Source: Pigmentibacter sp. JX0631 (lineage in GTDB: Bacteria > Bdellovibrionota_B > Oligoflexia > Silvanigrellales > Silvanigrellaceae). Taken from it: a DNA stretch of 64,000 bases. The stretch spans positions 3,137,001-3,201,000 of the forward strand of contig NZ_CP123622.1 of assembly GCF_029873255.1 (NCBI RefSeq), in the 5' to 3' direction. The position numbers were made by a program, and so were the translations under genes. This document shows, one piece after another, positions 8,968 through 17,842 of this stretch; positions within the stretch are counted from its first letter, which is position 1, and every line of letters begins with the position of its first letter. Below the pieces are notes generated by a model. The model was not told the origin of the DNA and made no database searches. It saw only the letters and a program-made list of their open reading frames with translations.

Positions 8968-11205
8968 ATGCCTAATTTTTTTCAAAAATTTAAAATTAAA
9001 TTAAAATATCAATTAATTATATTGATTTTTTTATTGTCATTCCTTCTTTCATGTTCAAAAGGCGGAAGTGGTTTTGGTGGAGGATATGACTCAGCAAATT
9101 CTAGCGCAAATGTAATTACGCAAAACCCAAGTGGAAATTATCAAAATTATTTACTGATAGGTGCAAAAGGGAGAAACGGAACAGGTTCTGTATTTCGCTG
9201 CTCTTTAGAAGGAGATGATTGCATAGAAATATTTGGTGGATTAGCCGGATATATTAGTGCAACAAATTTAACGCTAAAATCAAATGATTTATTTGGTTCT
9301 AGCATTGGTGTGAATGAGAATTCAATCTATATTGGAGCAATAAATAAAAGTGGATTTAATGCAGTAAATATAATGGAAATAAATAACCCCAATGGAGCTG
9401 TTTATAAATGTGATTTGTCCGGTCTAAATTGTTCTATAATTGATTCTAGTACTTTAAAATTAATTACAAATGATAATTTTGGAGCTAGTATTTTTGTCAC
9501 AAATGATGCTATTTATATAGGCGCTGTTGGAAGAGATGGAGGAACTCCTGCTCAATCAAATTTATACGACATGGGCAGTTTATTCAAATGTGCTTCAGAT
9601 GGAACAAAGTGCGTTGAAATAATGGGTGGAAAAGACCAGTCAAACCAAATTCGAAAAAATTTAAATGGGTTTGATAATTTTGCGTCAAGTATATATTTAA
9701 CAAATTCTAATCTTTATATAGGTGCAAAGAATAAAAATGGTGGTAATGGACGGGTTTTTAAATGTAACACGGAAGGATTAAACTGTGTTCAATTTGATGT
9801 TTCAAGATTGAATTTAATTACTAATGATAATTTTGGTTACAGCATAACTGGAACAGAAAAAAATATCTATGTTGGTGCAATTGGCAGAGATAGCGGTCCT
9901 ACAAATAAAAGTGATTTATACGATACTGGTGCTGTTTTTAAGTGTGATTTTGATGGAAAAAATTGTAGTGAATTTTTTGGTGGACAAAATCAAAAAAGTT
10001 TTAATGAGTTAAAATTAGGTGTGAATGATAATTTTGGTTCTTCATTGGCGATATACGGAAATTATATCTATGTTGGTGCTGTTGGAAGAAAAGATGAAAC
10101 AGGGAAAAGAACAGGCTCTGTCTTTAGATGTAAACTTGAGCCAGGAAAAGACAACGATAAACAATTAACTGACTGTATAGAGCTAATAGCTGGCCGTACT
10201 CATGGAGTAAATAAAGCAAGAATTCTAGGATTAAAAGAAGGGGATTCTTTTGGTTCAAGTATTACAGTAGCAACGTTGCCTATCACTGAAACAGGTTTTA
10301 TCTTACAAGATATTTATAAAGTTATTGGTAAAACTTCTGATAGTTTAATTGATGGTTTGAATACAGTAAATTTTTCTCTCCAATTGTCTGTCTTATGTGA
10401 TGGAATGAGTTCTCCAAATTCTCAAATATTAAGTAAACAAAATCTTGTTATTAAGTTAGCATACAATAAAAATTGTACTGTAACAGTTGATAGTTTATCA
10501 ATTAATTCTGAAATTTTTAGTGCGGTTTCTCCTGCTCCTTTGAGTTTTAAAGTAGGTAATGACAAGAAAATTTCCTCAACTGATGATCCTGCAATTTATA
10601 CATCATCTTTAAATGCTAATAAATATTTTATGAATGTAGCTAGTGAAAAAAATGGATCTTTTCATTTAGGTTTAACTGATATTCAAAATAGATTTAAAGG
10701 AAACAATTTTAAATTTGTTGCATTTGATCTTACTTATGATGGAAAAGGATTGCCAATTATTTTAGATAAATCTAGTTTATTTACAACTCTCTTACCTCCT
10801 ACTCAATCAGTAGGATTTGTTTTGCCAAATGCAAAATTGGATAAATTTCATACAATAACATGGGGAGGTGATTCAGGAAAAGAACAATCAACTTTTAAAG
10901 TAAAAGTTTATAATCCAAATACAGTTGATGGATATGAAGTTACTTTAGTTGGAAATAGTGTACCCCAAAATTGTCCAACCTATGCAAATTGGCCCTTAAC
11001 AACAGCTGTAGGAATTAATTGCGGAACCGATGCAAAAGGTAATTATTCTAAAGGATTTACAATTAAATTCTTGCCGACCTTAAATGATAAATTACCAGAG
11101 GGAAATTATTTTGGTACTTTGTATATGCAAGCAATTAATTGGCATGATTTAAATGTATTTCAAAATATGCTAATAAATTTAAATATCACAATTCCAAAAA
11201 AATAG
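8968..11205 (+). CDS. large lipoprotein with FG-GAP-like beta-propeller repeats
   Basis: A 745-residue protein. The N-terminus is a hydrophobic stretch ending in the lipobox SFLLSC (Cys about residue 29), so it is probably a lipidated outer-membrane or surface protein. Residues ~55-440 contain six copies, plus the start of a seventh, of a unit built as NDNFGSSI...IYVGAxGRDxG...G-VFKC...G-NCxEF-GG. This resembles integrin-alpha/FG-GAP blades, each with a conserved cysteine pair (FKC...NC) likely to form a disulphide. Residues ~450-745 are a separate beta-rich domain of no recognised family. The ribosome site GGGGGA precedes the ATG and a terminator follows. Possible roles are adhesion or surface binding; the partner is unknown. 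Confidence 0.75.
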   Translation: MPNFFQKFKIKLKYQLIILIFLLSFLLSCSKGGSGFGGGYDSANSSANVITQNPSGNYQNYLLIGAKGRNGTGSVFRCSLEGDDCIEIFGGLAGYISATNLTLKSNDLFGSSIGVNENSIYIGAINKSGFNAVNIMEINNPNGAVYKCDLSGLNCSIIDSSTLKLITNDNFGASIFVTNDAIYIGAVGRDGGTPAQSNLYDMGSLFKCASDGTKCVEIMGGKDQSNQIRKNLNGFDNFASSIYLTNSNLYIGAKNKNGGNGRVFKCNTEGLNCVQFDVSRLNLITNDNFGYSITGTEKNIYVGAIGRDSGPTNKSDLYDTGAVFKCDFDGKNCSEFFGGQNQKSFNELKLGVNDNFGSSLAIYGNYIYVGAVGRKDETGKRTGSVFRCKLEPGKDNDKQLTDCIELIAGRTHGVNKARILGLKEGDSFGSSITVATLPITETGFILQDIYKVIGKTSDSLIDGLNTVNFSLQLSVLCDGMSSPNSQILSKQNLVIKLAYNKNCTVTVDSLSINSEIFSAVSPAPLSFKVGNDKKISSTDDPAIYTSSLNANKYFMNVASEKNGSFHLGLTDIQNRFKGNNFKFVAFDLTYDGKGLPIILDKSSLFTTLLPPTQSVGFVLPNAKLDKFHTITWGGDSGKEQSTFKVKVYNPNTVDGYEVTLVGNSVPQNCPTYANWPLTTAVGINCGTDAKGNYSKGFTIKFLPTLNDKLPEGNYFGTLYMQAINWHDLNVFQNMLINLNITIPKK
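9283..10023 (+). repeat. internal duplication of a two-blade unit inside the lipoprotein gene
   Basis: Two successive units, 9283-9669 and 9670-10023, each encode a short blade then a long blade. Both short blades end L-LITNDNFG, and both long blades carry GRD-G...S-LYD-G then FKC. The order short-long-short-long implies duplication of a blade pair rather than of single blades. DNA identity is locally high (AATGATAATTTTGG occurs at the same place in both) but has drifted elsewhere. Confidence 0.6.
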
Positions 11206-11222
11206 CTTACTAGTTATTTACT

Positions 11223-11259
11223 AGACTTCAATTAATGTTTTGATTGAAGTCTAATTTAT
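11223..11259 (+). terminator. terminator between lipoprotein gene and regA-like gene
   Basis: Perfect 10-bp stem AGACTTCAAT / ATTGAAGTCT with a ten-base loop, followed on the plus strand by a T-rich tail. It sits between convergent genes; the minus-strand side has no T-run, so it mainly serves the lipoprotein gene. Confidence 0.75.
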
Positions 11260-11798
11260 TTTTTTGGCGGGTATTTTCTCAATTTTCTTTGTAAACTTTG
11301 CCTATGTAACCCAAGTCTTTTTGCAGCATTTGTAATATTTCCATCGCATTCAGCTAATATATACTCAATATATTCTCTTTCATGTTTTGCTAAACTTAAC
11401 GGAGAGGAAACAAAATTAGTTTGTTGAATATTAGGATATTCTTTATAATCATCCTCAAATAAAGCTAGTTCTAATTGCTTTATATTTACAGGTTTTGTTA
11501 AATAGTTTATAGCACCTTTTTTTATTGCTTTAACTGCAGTTGCTAAACTTGGATAACCAGTAAGCATTACTATTTTACAATTAGGATTGAGCTCTTGTAG
11601 TAATTCAATAGCGTCGATTCCGTTCTCATTTTTTAATCTTAGATCTATAATAGCATAATCAATGAAATTATTAATTCTTGGAATTTTAGCTGAACTTTCA
11701 AGAGCAAATACAGTTAATCCCTTGTCTTCAAATTCAATAGCTAAAGAACTGCGAAAATCTTCATTGTCTTCAAGAATAAGAATTTTTTTATTATCCAT
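11256..11798 (-). CDS. regA: two-component response regulator, RegA/ActR/PrrA family
   Basis: A 180-residue DNA-binding regulator. The receiver domain spans residues ~5-120, with acidic pocket Glu10-Asp11, phospho-acceptor Asp52 in IIDLRLKNENG, and the T/K switch residues in MLTGYPS and LTKPV. A short linker leads to a Fis-type helix-turn-helix at ~150-175 (NAAKRLGLHRQSLQRKL), the arrangement and length of RegA/ActR/PrrA. The gene lies 12 bp downstream of a RegB-type kinase. In Alphaproteobacteria this pair controls respiration, nitrogen and carbon fixation in response to redox state; targets here are unknown. Confidence 0.88.
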   Translation of the reverse strand: MDNKKILILEDNEDFRSSLAIEFEDKGLTVFALESSAKIPRINNFIDYAIIDLRLKNENGIDAIELLQELNPNCKIVMLTGYPSLATAVKAIKKGAINYLTKPVNIKQLELALFEDDYKEYPNIQQTNFVSSPLSLAKHEREYIEYILAECDGNITNAAKRLGLHRQSLQRKLRKYPPKK

Positions 11799-11810
11799 AA
11801 TTTTAAACTT

Positions 11811-13094
11811 TCATTCTTTCCAAATAGGGATTAAAAATTGCGCGCACGCTCCACCATTTGAATTATCTAGTAAAATAAATTTTCCATTAACAGCAGAAGC
11901 TAAAGAGAAAGCATTATATAATCCTAATCCTACTCCGTCTTCTTTTGTAGTGAGAAATGGTTTCCCTGCATATTGTTTAATTATTTTTGGCCAACCTGGA
12001 CCATTATCAGCTACTGATAATTTAAGATATTGATCTTTTACTTGGAGTTTAACGGATATTTCTAATGTGTTAGAGTTATTTGCTTGAATAGCATTCTCTA
12101 AAATATCAATAAAAGCTTTTGTAAAAGCTAAAAGTGGAATTTTACACTCTAAGTTTTTTGCTTCTTTTTCAGATATAAAAATTATATTATTGTTCTTGCT
12201 TTTCCAACTAAATATTATCTTACTTATTAATTCATAAATATTTTTTTTCTCAAAAAAAGTTTTTTCGTCAGATAAAGATTTACTATGAATTTGTTTGATA
12301 GCACTTTCACATTGATTAATAGCTTTTTTTATAGTTTCCAAATCGGATTGCATTAATTCATTGCTTTTTCTTTCAATACGCTCTGTTCTTAATTTTATTG
12401 TATTTAGCGGTGTTGCAAACTCATGTGAAAATCCTGCGGAAAGAGCACCGATAGCACGCAGTTTATCAAGGCGATTATTTTCATTTAAAAGAATTTCTGA
12501 ATACTTTTTTTGTTTACTTAGCAATCTTGATATCCAATGAGTTAACGAAAAAATTAGAATACAAATTGCCAATTGCCCAGATAAAAATAATGAATTTTTA
12601 TTTGGATATAAGCTAAAAGCTGGTGGGGTAAAATTTGAATAATGTAAAAATAGTATGCACAGTAATGAGCTAATAAAAAAGATTATTGCTTGAACTTTAT
12701 GAAGTAATATTGCGCCTAAAATTATATTTAAATAAATAATTTGTACTAGAGGATTCCAAATACCTCCAGTAATAACTAATAAAAATGTAATTGCACAGAG
12801 ATCTGAAGTAAGCTGAAAAAAAACGAAATTAATGGAGATAATTTTTAATTTATGCGCTAGAAAAAATGCCCCCATATTTAAAATACTTAAATTTAACAGC
12901 GTTAGAATGTATAAAAGAATAAATTGTGGTTGTATCCATTCAAATTTTATAACAAAGTACAGAAGTATTAATAACAAAAATATTGCTATCCAGCGTAAAT
13001 GAATCAGCCAAAATAATTTTGTTCTTTCTTCGTCAGGAAAACTGTAGTCAAATAAAAAACACTTAACCTTTTGTATAAATTGTTTAAAATCCAT
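11811..13094 (-). CDS. regB: redox-sensing histidine kinase, RegB/ActS/PrrB family
   Basis: A 427-residue inner-membrane kinase with about six hydrophobic segments in residues 28-190. The loop GGIWNPL (~110-116) matches the GGxxNPF quinone-site motif of RegB. The H-box has His224 in GFSHEFATPLNTI. Cys262 lies 38 residues later in INQCESAI, at about the place of the redox-active Cys265 of Rhodobacter RegB. The ATP-binding part shows an N-box (DILENAIQAN), DNGPGWP and GVGLGLYNA. Together with the RegA gene this makes a complete redox two-component system. Promoter region shared with the divergent gene at 13308. Confidence 0.88.
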   Translation of the reverse strand: MDFKQFIQKVKCFLFDYSFPDEERTKLFWLIHLRWIAIFLLLILLYFVIKFEWIQPQFILLYILTLLNLSILNMGAFFLAHKLKIISINFVFFQLTSDLCAITFLLVITGGIWNPLVQIIYLNIILGAILLHKVQAIIFFISSLLCILFLHYSNFTPPAFSLYPNKNSLFLSGQLAICILIFSLTHWISRLLSKQKKYSEILLNENNRLDKLRAIGALSAGFSHEFATPLNTIKLRTERIERKSNELMQSDLETIKKAINQCESAIKQIHSKSLSDEKTFFEKKNIYELISKIIFSWKSKNNNIIFISEKEAKNLECKIPLLAFTKAFIDILENAIQANNSNTLEISVKLQVKDQYLKLSVADNGPGWPKIIKQYAGKPFLTTKEDGVGLGLYNAFSLASAVNGKFILLDNSNGGACAQFLIPIWKE

Positions 13095-13199
13095 TTTTTA
13101 CCTAATCTTAATTGTTAACTAGCTTTTCTGTTAGTCAGATAGTATCTTTAGCTTACCTTAAGATATTTACCAAGTTTTATTATTGAAAAAGCTTTTTTA

Positions 13200-13218
13200 G
13201 CGCAATGATTTGTTGCAC
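13200..13218. promoter_or_regulatory. inverted repeat between regB and the divergent gene
   Basis: GCGCAA and TTGCAC flank a 7-bp spacer (one mismatch between arms) about 105 bp upstream of regB and 90 bp upstream of the divergent gene. It could be an operator for either; there is no proof beyond symmetry and position. Confidence 0.3.
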
Positions 13219-13307
13219 TATGATAGAGTTTGCTCCTTTCTTTTTTTCGTTTTGAAAGTTAAAAGTTTAATGTTTTGAATAGTTTTTTTTGTTACTAGGA
13301 GTTATGA

Positions 13308-13799
13308 ATGTCGAATTTTACTAAAATATTCTTATTATTAGGTATCATTGTTGCTGTTATTGCTTTAGTTTTATTATTTTTTAAAAAAGGTGAAACGAAA
13401 CCTTTAATTGAAATTTCTATGCATTTAGCAACATATGATAAAAAATCAGGAAATGTTGAAAATTTGTCTCCTAACCATAACCAAAAAGCGTTTGGTATTC
13501 TGCAGTTTTTTTCGAAACCAAATTCAAAAAATATGAGTCAATCCATTTTGTGCGTACAAGATCATCAAATTGTTGATAAAATAGACTTGTATATGCCTGA
13601 TATGGGGCATGGAAGTCAGCCTCCAACGATTGAAAAAACAGATATACCAAGTAATATAAGATCCAAAGCCTCATCTGAAATACAACTAGGCTGTTTTAAG
13701 CTTGATAATATGCAACTATTTATGACGGGAGATTGGCAAATAAGGGTGTTTTATCAAAATGGAAATCTTGGCCTTTTCGATTTAAAAATAATAGAATAG
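13308..13799 (+). CDS. membrane-anchored periplasmic protein with MPDMGHG motif
   Basis: A 163-residue protein with one N-terminal membrane helix (residues ~7-25) and a periplasmic domain. A Met/His motif MPDMGHG lies at 96-102, followed by MTGDWQIRVFY near 139-149. This pairing of an M-P-x-M-x-H loop with a G-W-x-I-x-V strand recalls FixH/YtkA-like and copper-chaperone-type small domains, but I cannot assign it firmly. Cys82 and Cys129 could pair. It is transcribed divergently from regB-regA, so a redox or copper/oxidase-related role is an attractive inference. The ribosome site is weak (TAGGAG). Confidence 0.65.
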   Translation: MSNFTKIFLLLGIIVAVIALVLLFFKKGETKPLIEISMHLATYDKKSGNVENLSPNHNQKAFGILQFFSKPNSKNMSQSILCVQDHQIVDKIDLYMPDMGHGSQPPTIEKTDIPSNIRSKASSEIQLGCFKLDNMQLFMTGDWQIRVFYQNGNLGLFDLKIIE

Positions 13800-13801
13800 T
13801 T

Positions 13802-14788
13802 TTATATATTTTTTAAATAATTTAAATCTTCAAAAATGGCTAAAGCAGTTTGCAAGGGCCCAACTCCATTTCCTCTAACAACATGAGTTTTTTCACGGCC
13901 TAAATTAAACGAATATGAAACGCAATCAGATGAGCAATAAAGTGGGGAGTGCTCTTCAATTTCAAGGTATGATAAATGAATTGCACCTTCAGCTTGTGCA
14001 GAGCAAATTAGGCGTGTTGTTTTTCCTTTAGCTTTTCTGTAACGGATAAGATCTGGATCAATTTCCTTTAAATTTTGGAGAAAAATAGAAGAATCATATT
14101 TATACCCAAATATTGCATTTGCTGCTATATTAATAGAAATAAAGGCATTTTTAGCAATTAATTCGTCTTCAATAGAATATTCAAAAATTCTTTTTTCTTT
14201 CCCAAAATTTATTGCATTTTCTAAACTCTCTCCTTTTTCTATCAGCTCAATTAAAAATGTACTTACTGGATGACAATTTGCGCTAAAGGACAAACACTTG
14301 TTCCTGAGTAATTCTAAATTACTTTGCAGATATCTTCCTATTCCATTTAAGGCAGCATTGATTCCTATATTTTTTGAATATTCTGTGAGTAAAATATCAA
14401 TTCCATAAAATAATGTATCTCTTGCAGAGAAAATAACTTTGTTATTTTCTCTTAATATTTTTTCGTAAAAATTGTAATTATTGTGGGAATTTAAAAGTTT
14501 TGTTTCTTGTGAGTCAATTATTATATTTGGTCTATTTGCAGTATCAAGAAAGTCATAAAAATTATTGCTAGAGATATATACATTTAGGTTTTTTTTTTCG
14601 TGTTCCTTAATATTTAGTATTTCAGAAATGTTTAAACCAGTTGGATCACTAATTGTTGATTTAGAATCAGACGCCTCTGTTACCTTAAATTCATTTTTAT
14701 TTAGATTTTTTAACACAGCACAACCAACCTTACCTACACCTTTAATTTGAATGGGAATTAATTTATCTGATATACTGTTAAAAACCAT
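13802..14788 (-). CDS. homoserine dehydrogenase-like protein
   Basis: Start placed at ATG 14788, behind GGGAG at 6 bp; an upstream Met would add ten residues without a ribosome site. The 328-residue product begins with a Rossmann turn GVGKVG (~17-22). The middle contains NAALNGIGRYL and a GESLENAINFGKEK segment like the catalytic-domain signature of homoserine dehydrogenase, and the end has GNGVGPLQTALAIFEDL, matching the family's G-x-GAG-x-x-TA-x-x-x-x-D. It lacks an ACT domain and the sequence is clearly diverged, so the substrate may differ. If true, it reduces aspartate semialdehyde to homoserine for Thr/Met synthesis. Convergent with the gene at 13308. Confidence 0.7.
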   Translation of the reverse strand: MVFNSISDKLIPIQIKGVGKVGCAVLKNLNKNEFKVTEASDSKSTISDPTGLNISEILNIKEHEKKNLNVYISSNNFYDFLDTANRPNIIIDSQETKLLNSHNNYNFYEKILRENNKVIFSARDTLFYGIDILLTEYSKNIGINAALNGIGRYLQSNLELLRNKCLSFSANCHPVSTFLIELIEKGESLENAINFGKEKRIFEYSIEDELIAKNAFISINIAANAIFGYKYDSSIFLQNLKEIDPDLIRYRKAKGKTTRLICSAQAEGAIHLSYLEIEEHSPLYCSSDCVSYSFNLGREKTHVVRGNGVGPLQTALAIFEDLNYLKNI

Positions 14789-14973
14789 AATTTTCTCCCA
14801 ATAATGAAGAATAAACATAATTGAAATATAGTAATAAAAGAATAAAGCATGAATTAAAAAAACAAGGAATAAACTAGAACTTGGGACAGATAGGAAAAAA
14901 TCCTAATCAAAACAAAATTTTATAATTAAAAATATTAAAAAAAATAAAATATGTCAATTCATTTCAAAAAATA

Positions 14974-15600
14974 TCAACTTTGGATTTTTGCAATTGCTAC
15001 GTACATCACTATAGAAACAGTATTGGAAAGATTTAAACTTCTTACTCCCGTATTAAACATTGGTATTGTTACAATCTCAGCATTTCCTTGCGATATTTCT
15101 TTTTGCATAACCTCTTTCGGGATTCCAAAAGTTTCAGCCCCAAAAACAAGTAAATCTCCTGGCTGAAATTGAAAATCATATGGAGATTTATTGCCACCAG
15201 TTTCGACAAAAATGATTCTTCTTTTTTTTCTTGTCGATAAAAATAAATCCCAACTTTTATGTAAGTAAACTGAAACGTGTTCCCAATAGTCAAGACCTGC
15301 ACGGCGTAAAGCTTTTTCAGTGATATGAAACCCCATCGGTTCAATAAGATGGAGAGTGCAACTAAAGGCGGCGCACATGCGGGCAATTGTTCCTGTATTT
15401 GGAGGAATTTGCGGGCAATAAAGAACCACTTCAGGGTGAAATTTTAATAATTCTTCTTTCACTTCTGGATATAAATAACCTTGTTTATCAAAGGAAAGTT
15501 TAGGTTTAGACTGAATAATTATATCATCTTTATCTAATAAAGTTTCACCTAATTGATACATGAGTTTACCAGTGTACTCAGGCTCATTGTGGGATGTCAT
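14974..15600 (-). CDS. trmL: tRNA (cytidine/uridine-2'-O-)-methyltransferase, TrmL-like SPOUT enzyme
   Basis: Start set at ATG 15600, nine bases after AGAGG; the in-frame ATG at 15609 touches that site. The 208-residue product has the SPOUT motifs of TrmL: PQIPPNTGTIARMCAAF (motif 1), LIEPMGF with LRRAGLDYWEH, a FGAETFGIP loop, and the knot end PMFNTGVRSLNLSNTVS. TrmL methylates the ribose of the wobble base in some leucine tRNAs using SAM. A ~45-residue extension precedes the core. It overlaps the engB 3' end by 17 bp, so the two are translationally coupled. Confidence 0.87.
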   Translation of the reverse strand: MTSHNEPEYTGKLMYQLGETLLDKDDIIIQSKPKLSFDKQGYLYPEVKEELLKFHPEVVLYCPQIPPNTGTIARMCAAFSCTLHLIEPMGFHITEKALRRAGLDYWEHVSVYLHKSWDLFLSTRKKRRIIFVETGGNKSPYDFQFQPGDLLVFGAETFGIPKEVMQKEISQGNAEIVTIPMFNTGVRSLNLSNTVSIVMYVAIAKIQS

Positions 15601-16267
15601 TTTCTTCATCCTCTAAATCTTTTTCTAGTGCATCAAGCATTCCTGAAATATTTTTAAATATATCATTTAAACCCAATTTTTTGTCAGAACTTGTTGTAAT
15701 TACTTGGCTTGGATGCAGTGCGAGTTTTTTTGCATGAATTTCTCTTAATTGTTGCCATTTGCTTTTATGTACTTTGTCGCATTTTGTTTGAATACAAATA
15801 ACTTTTAACCCTAGTTTTTGAAACCAACGAGATAAATTTTCGTCCTCTGGTTGAATATCTCTACGAATATCAATTAAAATAAAGATTGCAAAAAGTCCTG
15901 TTCTTTCTTCAAAGAAATTTTGCATTTCTTTTTCCCAATGAGCTTGGGTTGTTAGTGCTGATTCTGCATAGCCATAACCCGGAAGATCAACAAGAAAAAA
16001 AGTACCTTTTTCAGCTGAAAATAAATTAATAGTTTGAGTTCTCCCAGGAGTATTACTTACTCTAGCGAGTTGTTTTTGTCCTCCGACAAAATTTATTAAA
16101 GAACTTTTTCCAACATTACTTCTACCAACCAATGCGAATTCTGGCGCGGAAGATGGGGGTAAATCTGAGTTCTTAAGCCCCGAACAAATAAAATCAATTC
16201 GCAGGGGGGTTTTCTTTTCTGATAAAGACAATATAAAATCTTGATTTGGTAGTTTAATCTCGCGCAT
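15584..16267 (-). CDS. engB: ribosome-biogenesis GTP-binding protein EngB (YihA/YsxC)
   Basis: A 227-residue small GTPase, typical length. G1 is GRSNVGKSS (~48-56), followed by SNTPGRTQTIN (switch I), G3 DLPGYGYA and G4 TKCDK. EngB helps 50S subunit assembly and is essential in many bacteria. It heads a two-gene minus-strand unit with the TrmL-like gene, which overlaps its end. Divergent from lpd with a 123-bp shared upstream region. The acidic tail (about 15 residues rich in D/E) is a common variation. Confidence 0.93.
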   Translation of the reverse strand: MREIKLPNQDFILSLSEKKTPLRIDFICSGLKNSDLPPSSAPEFALVGRSNVGKSSLINFVGGQKQLARVSNTPGRTQTINLFSAEKGTFFLVDLPGYGYAESALTTQAHWEKEMQNFFEERTGLFAIFILIDIRRDIQPEDENLSRWFQKLGLKVICIQTKCDKVHKSKWQQLREIHAKKLALHPSQVITTSSDKKLGLNDIFKNISGMLDALEKDLEDEENDIPQ

Positions 16268-16390
16268 GGGGGACTTTTCCTTTCCCGAGGTTGCGTTTTA
16301 CGATGGGCAAGACTACATACAAACAGCGGGAGATTCCAAGTGTCTTTTTAGGATATTTTTAGGATTAATATCTTTGGAGGAAAAAATTTA

Positions 16391-17794
16391 ATGTCTACGA
16401 ATTATGATTTAATTGTTATTGGAAGTGGTCCAGCTGGTTATGAAGGTGCTGTCTATGCATCACAGTTTGGCTTAAAAGTGGCAATTATAGAAAAAGATCA
16501 AACCCTTGGGGGAACTTGCTTGAATGTTGGCTGTATCCCTGCAAAATCAATGCTGCAATCAGCACTCATGTTTGATAAAGCTAAAAAATTTGCAAGCTAC
16601 GGAGTTAAAATAGCTGGTGCAGATAAAGCTGAACTTGATTTCCCACAAGTGAATAAAAGACGTGATGAAATTGTTAAGAAAATGACTAGTGGTGTCAGTT
16701 ACTTAATGAAAAAAAATAAAGTAGATGTCCTTCGTGGTTTTGGAACAATTACTGGGAAAGGACAAGTAGAAGTTACAGCTGATGGGAAAAAAACATCTTA
16801 TACTTGCAAGAATATATTAATTGCGACTGGCAGTAGAGCTCGCCATTTATCACATATTAAAGTTGATGGAAAAAATATTGTCACCTCCGAAGAAATTTGG
16901 GCATGGGATAAAGTTCCTGAAACTATGGCAGTTCTAGGTGGTGGAGTAATTGGATGCGAATTTGCTTCAGCTTATGGCCGTTATGGAACCAAGGTAACAG
17001 TTTTAGAAATGGCAGATCAAATTTGTCCAACAGAAGATCATGAAACTGCAGCTGAATTAACTAAGGCATTAAAAAAACAAAATTGTGAAATTTTAACAAG
17101 CACTAAGACAAAATCTGTGACTGCTAAAGGTAACAAAGTTGAAGTTATGATTGAAGGAGAAAACTCTCCCCGGGTTTATGAAAAAGTCTTGTTAAGTGTT
17201 GGACGTGCACCTAATGTTGAAAATATTGGGTTAGAAAAAGTTGGTGTTAAGCTAGATGAACGTGGGTTTATTGCGGTTGATTTGAAAACTTATCAAACAA
17301 ATGTTCCCGGTATTTATGCAGTAGGTGATGTCATTCCAACGCCACAATTAGCTCACACGGGCTCTGCTGAAGCATTATTTGCAGTTGATATCATTGTTGG
17401 GAAAAAACGTCATCCAATTAATTATTTAACTAATCCTGCTGCAATTTATACTTATCCAGAAATTGCAAGTATTGGATATACTGAAAATCAATTAAAAAAA
17501 GCTGGCAGAGAATACAAATCAGCTAAGTTCCCATTTTCAGCAATTGCAAAAGCACATATTGATGATGTTGCTGATGGTTTTGTAAAAATATTAACTGATT
17601 CGAAATATGGTGAAGTTTTAGGCGTTCATATTGTAAATCCAAAAGCAAGTGAAATGATCTCAGAATTTGCATTAGGTAACAATTTGGAAATGACTATTGA
17701 AGAGTTGGCTCATACCATTCATCCACATCCAACTGTGTCTGAAGTTATAAAAGAAGCTGCTCACACTGCAATGGGACATCCAATTAATATATAA
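16391..17794 (+). CDS. lpdA: dihydrolipoyl dehydrogenase (E3)
   Basis: A 467-residue FAD disulphide oxidoreductase that re-oxidises dihydrolipoamide of 2-oxo-acid dehydrogenase complexes. It has FAD-binding GSGPAGYEGA (11-20), redox disulphide Cys43/Cys48 in GGTCLNVGC, the NAD-binding GGGVIGCEFA, the second FAD motif TNVPGIYAVGD and the catalytic His-Glu pair region HPHPTVSE near 445. Length and motifs are canonical. The ribosome site TTTGGAGG lies 10 bp upstream. The E2 gene follows after 48 bp, so they probably form an operon; no E1 gene is in the window. Confidence 0.95.
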   Translation: MSTNYDLIVIGSGPAGYEGAVYASQFGLKVAIIEKDQTLGGTCLNVGCIPAKSMLQSALMFDKAKKFASYGVKIAGADKAELDFPQVNKRRDEIVKKMTSGVSYLMKKNKVDVLRGFGTITGKGQVEVTADGKKTSYTCKNILIATGSRARHLSHIKVDGKNIVTSEEIWAWDKVPETMAVLGGGVIGCEFASAYGRYGTKVTVLEMADQICPTEDHETAAELTKALKKQNCEILTSTKTKSVTAKGNKVEVMIEGENSPRVYEKVLLSVGRAPNVENIGLEKVGVKLDERGFIAVDLKTYQTNVPGIYAVGDVIPTPQLAHTGSAEALFAVDIIVGKKRHPINYLTNPAAIYTYPEIASIGYTENQLKKAGREYKSAKFPFSAIAKAHIDDVADGFVKILTDSKYGEVLGVHIVNPKASEMISEFALGNNLEMTIEELAHTIHPHPTVSEVIKEAAHTAMGHPINI

Positions 17795-17842
17795 TATATT
17801 CATTTTTGATTTAAAAAACTGATACGAAAAGGATGTTTGTAT

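Noticed and set aside
11662-12033. 123-codon plus-strand frame across the regB/regA junction
   Set aside because: Antisense to two well-supported genes; a Ser/Leu-rich composition typical of a shadow frame.
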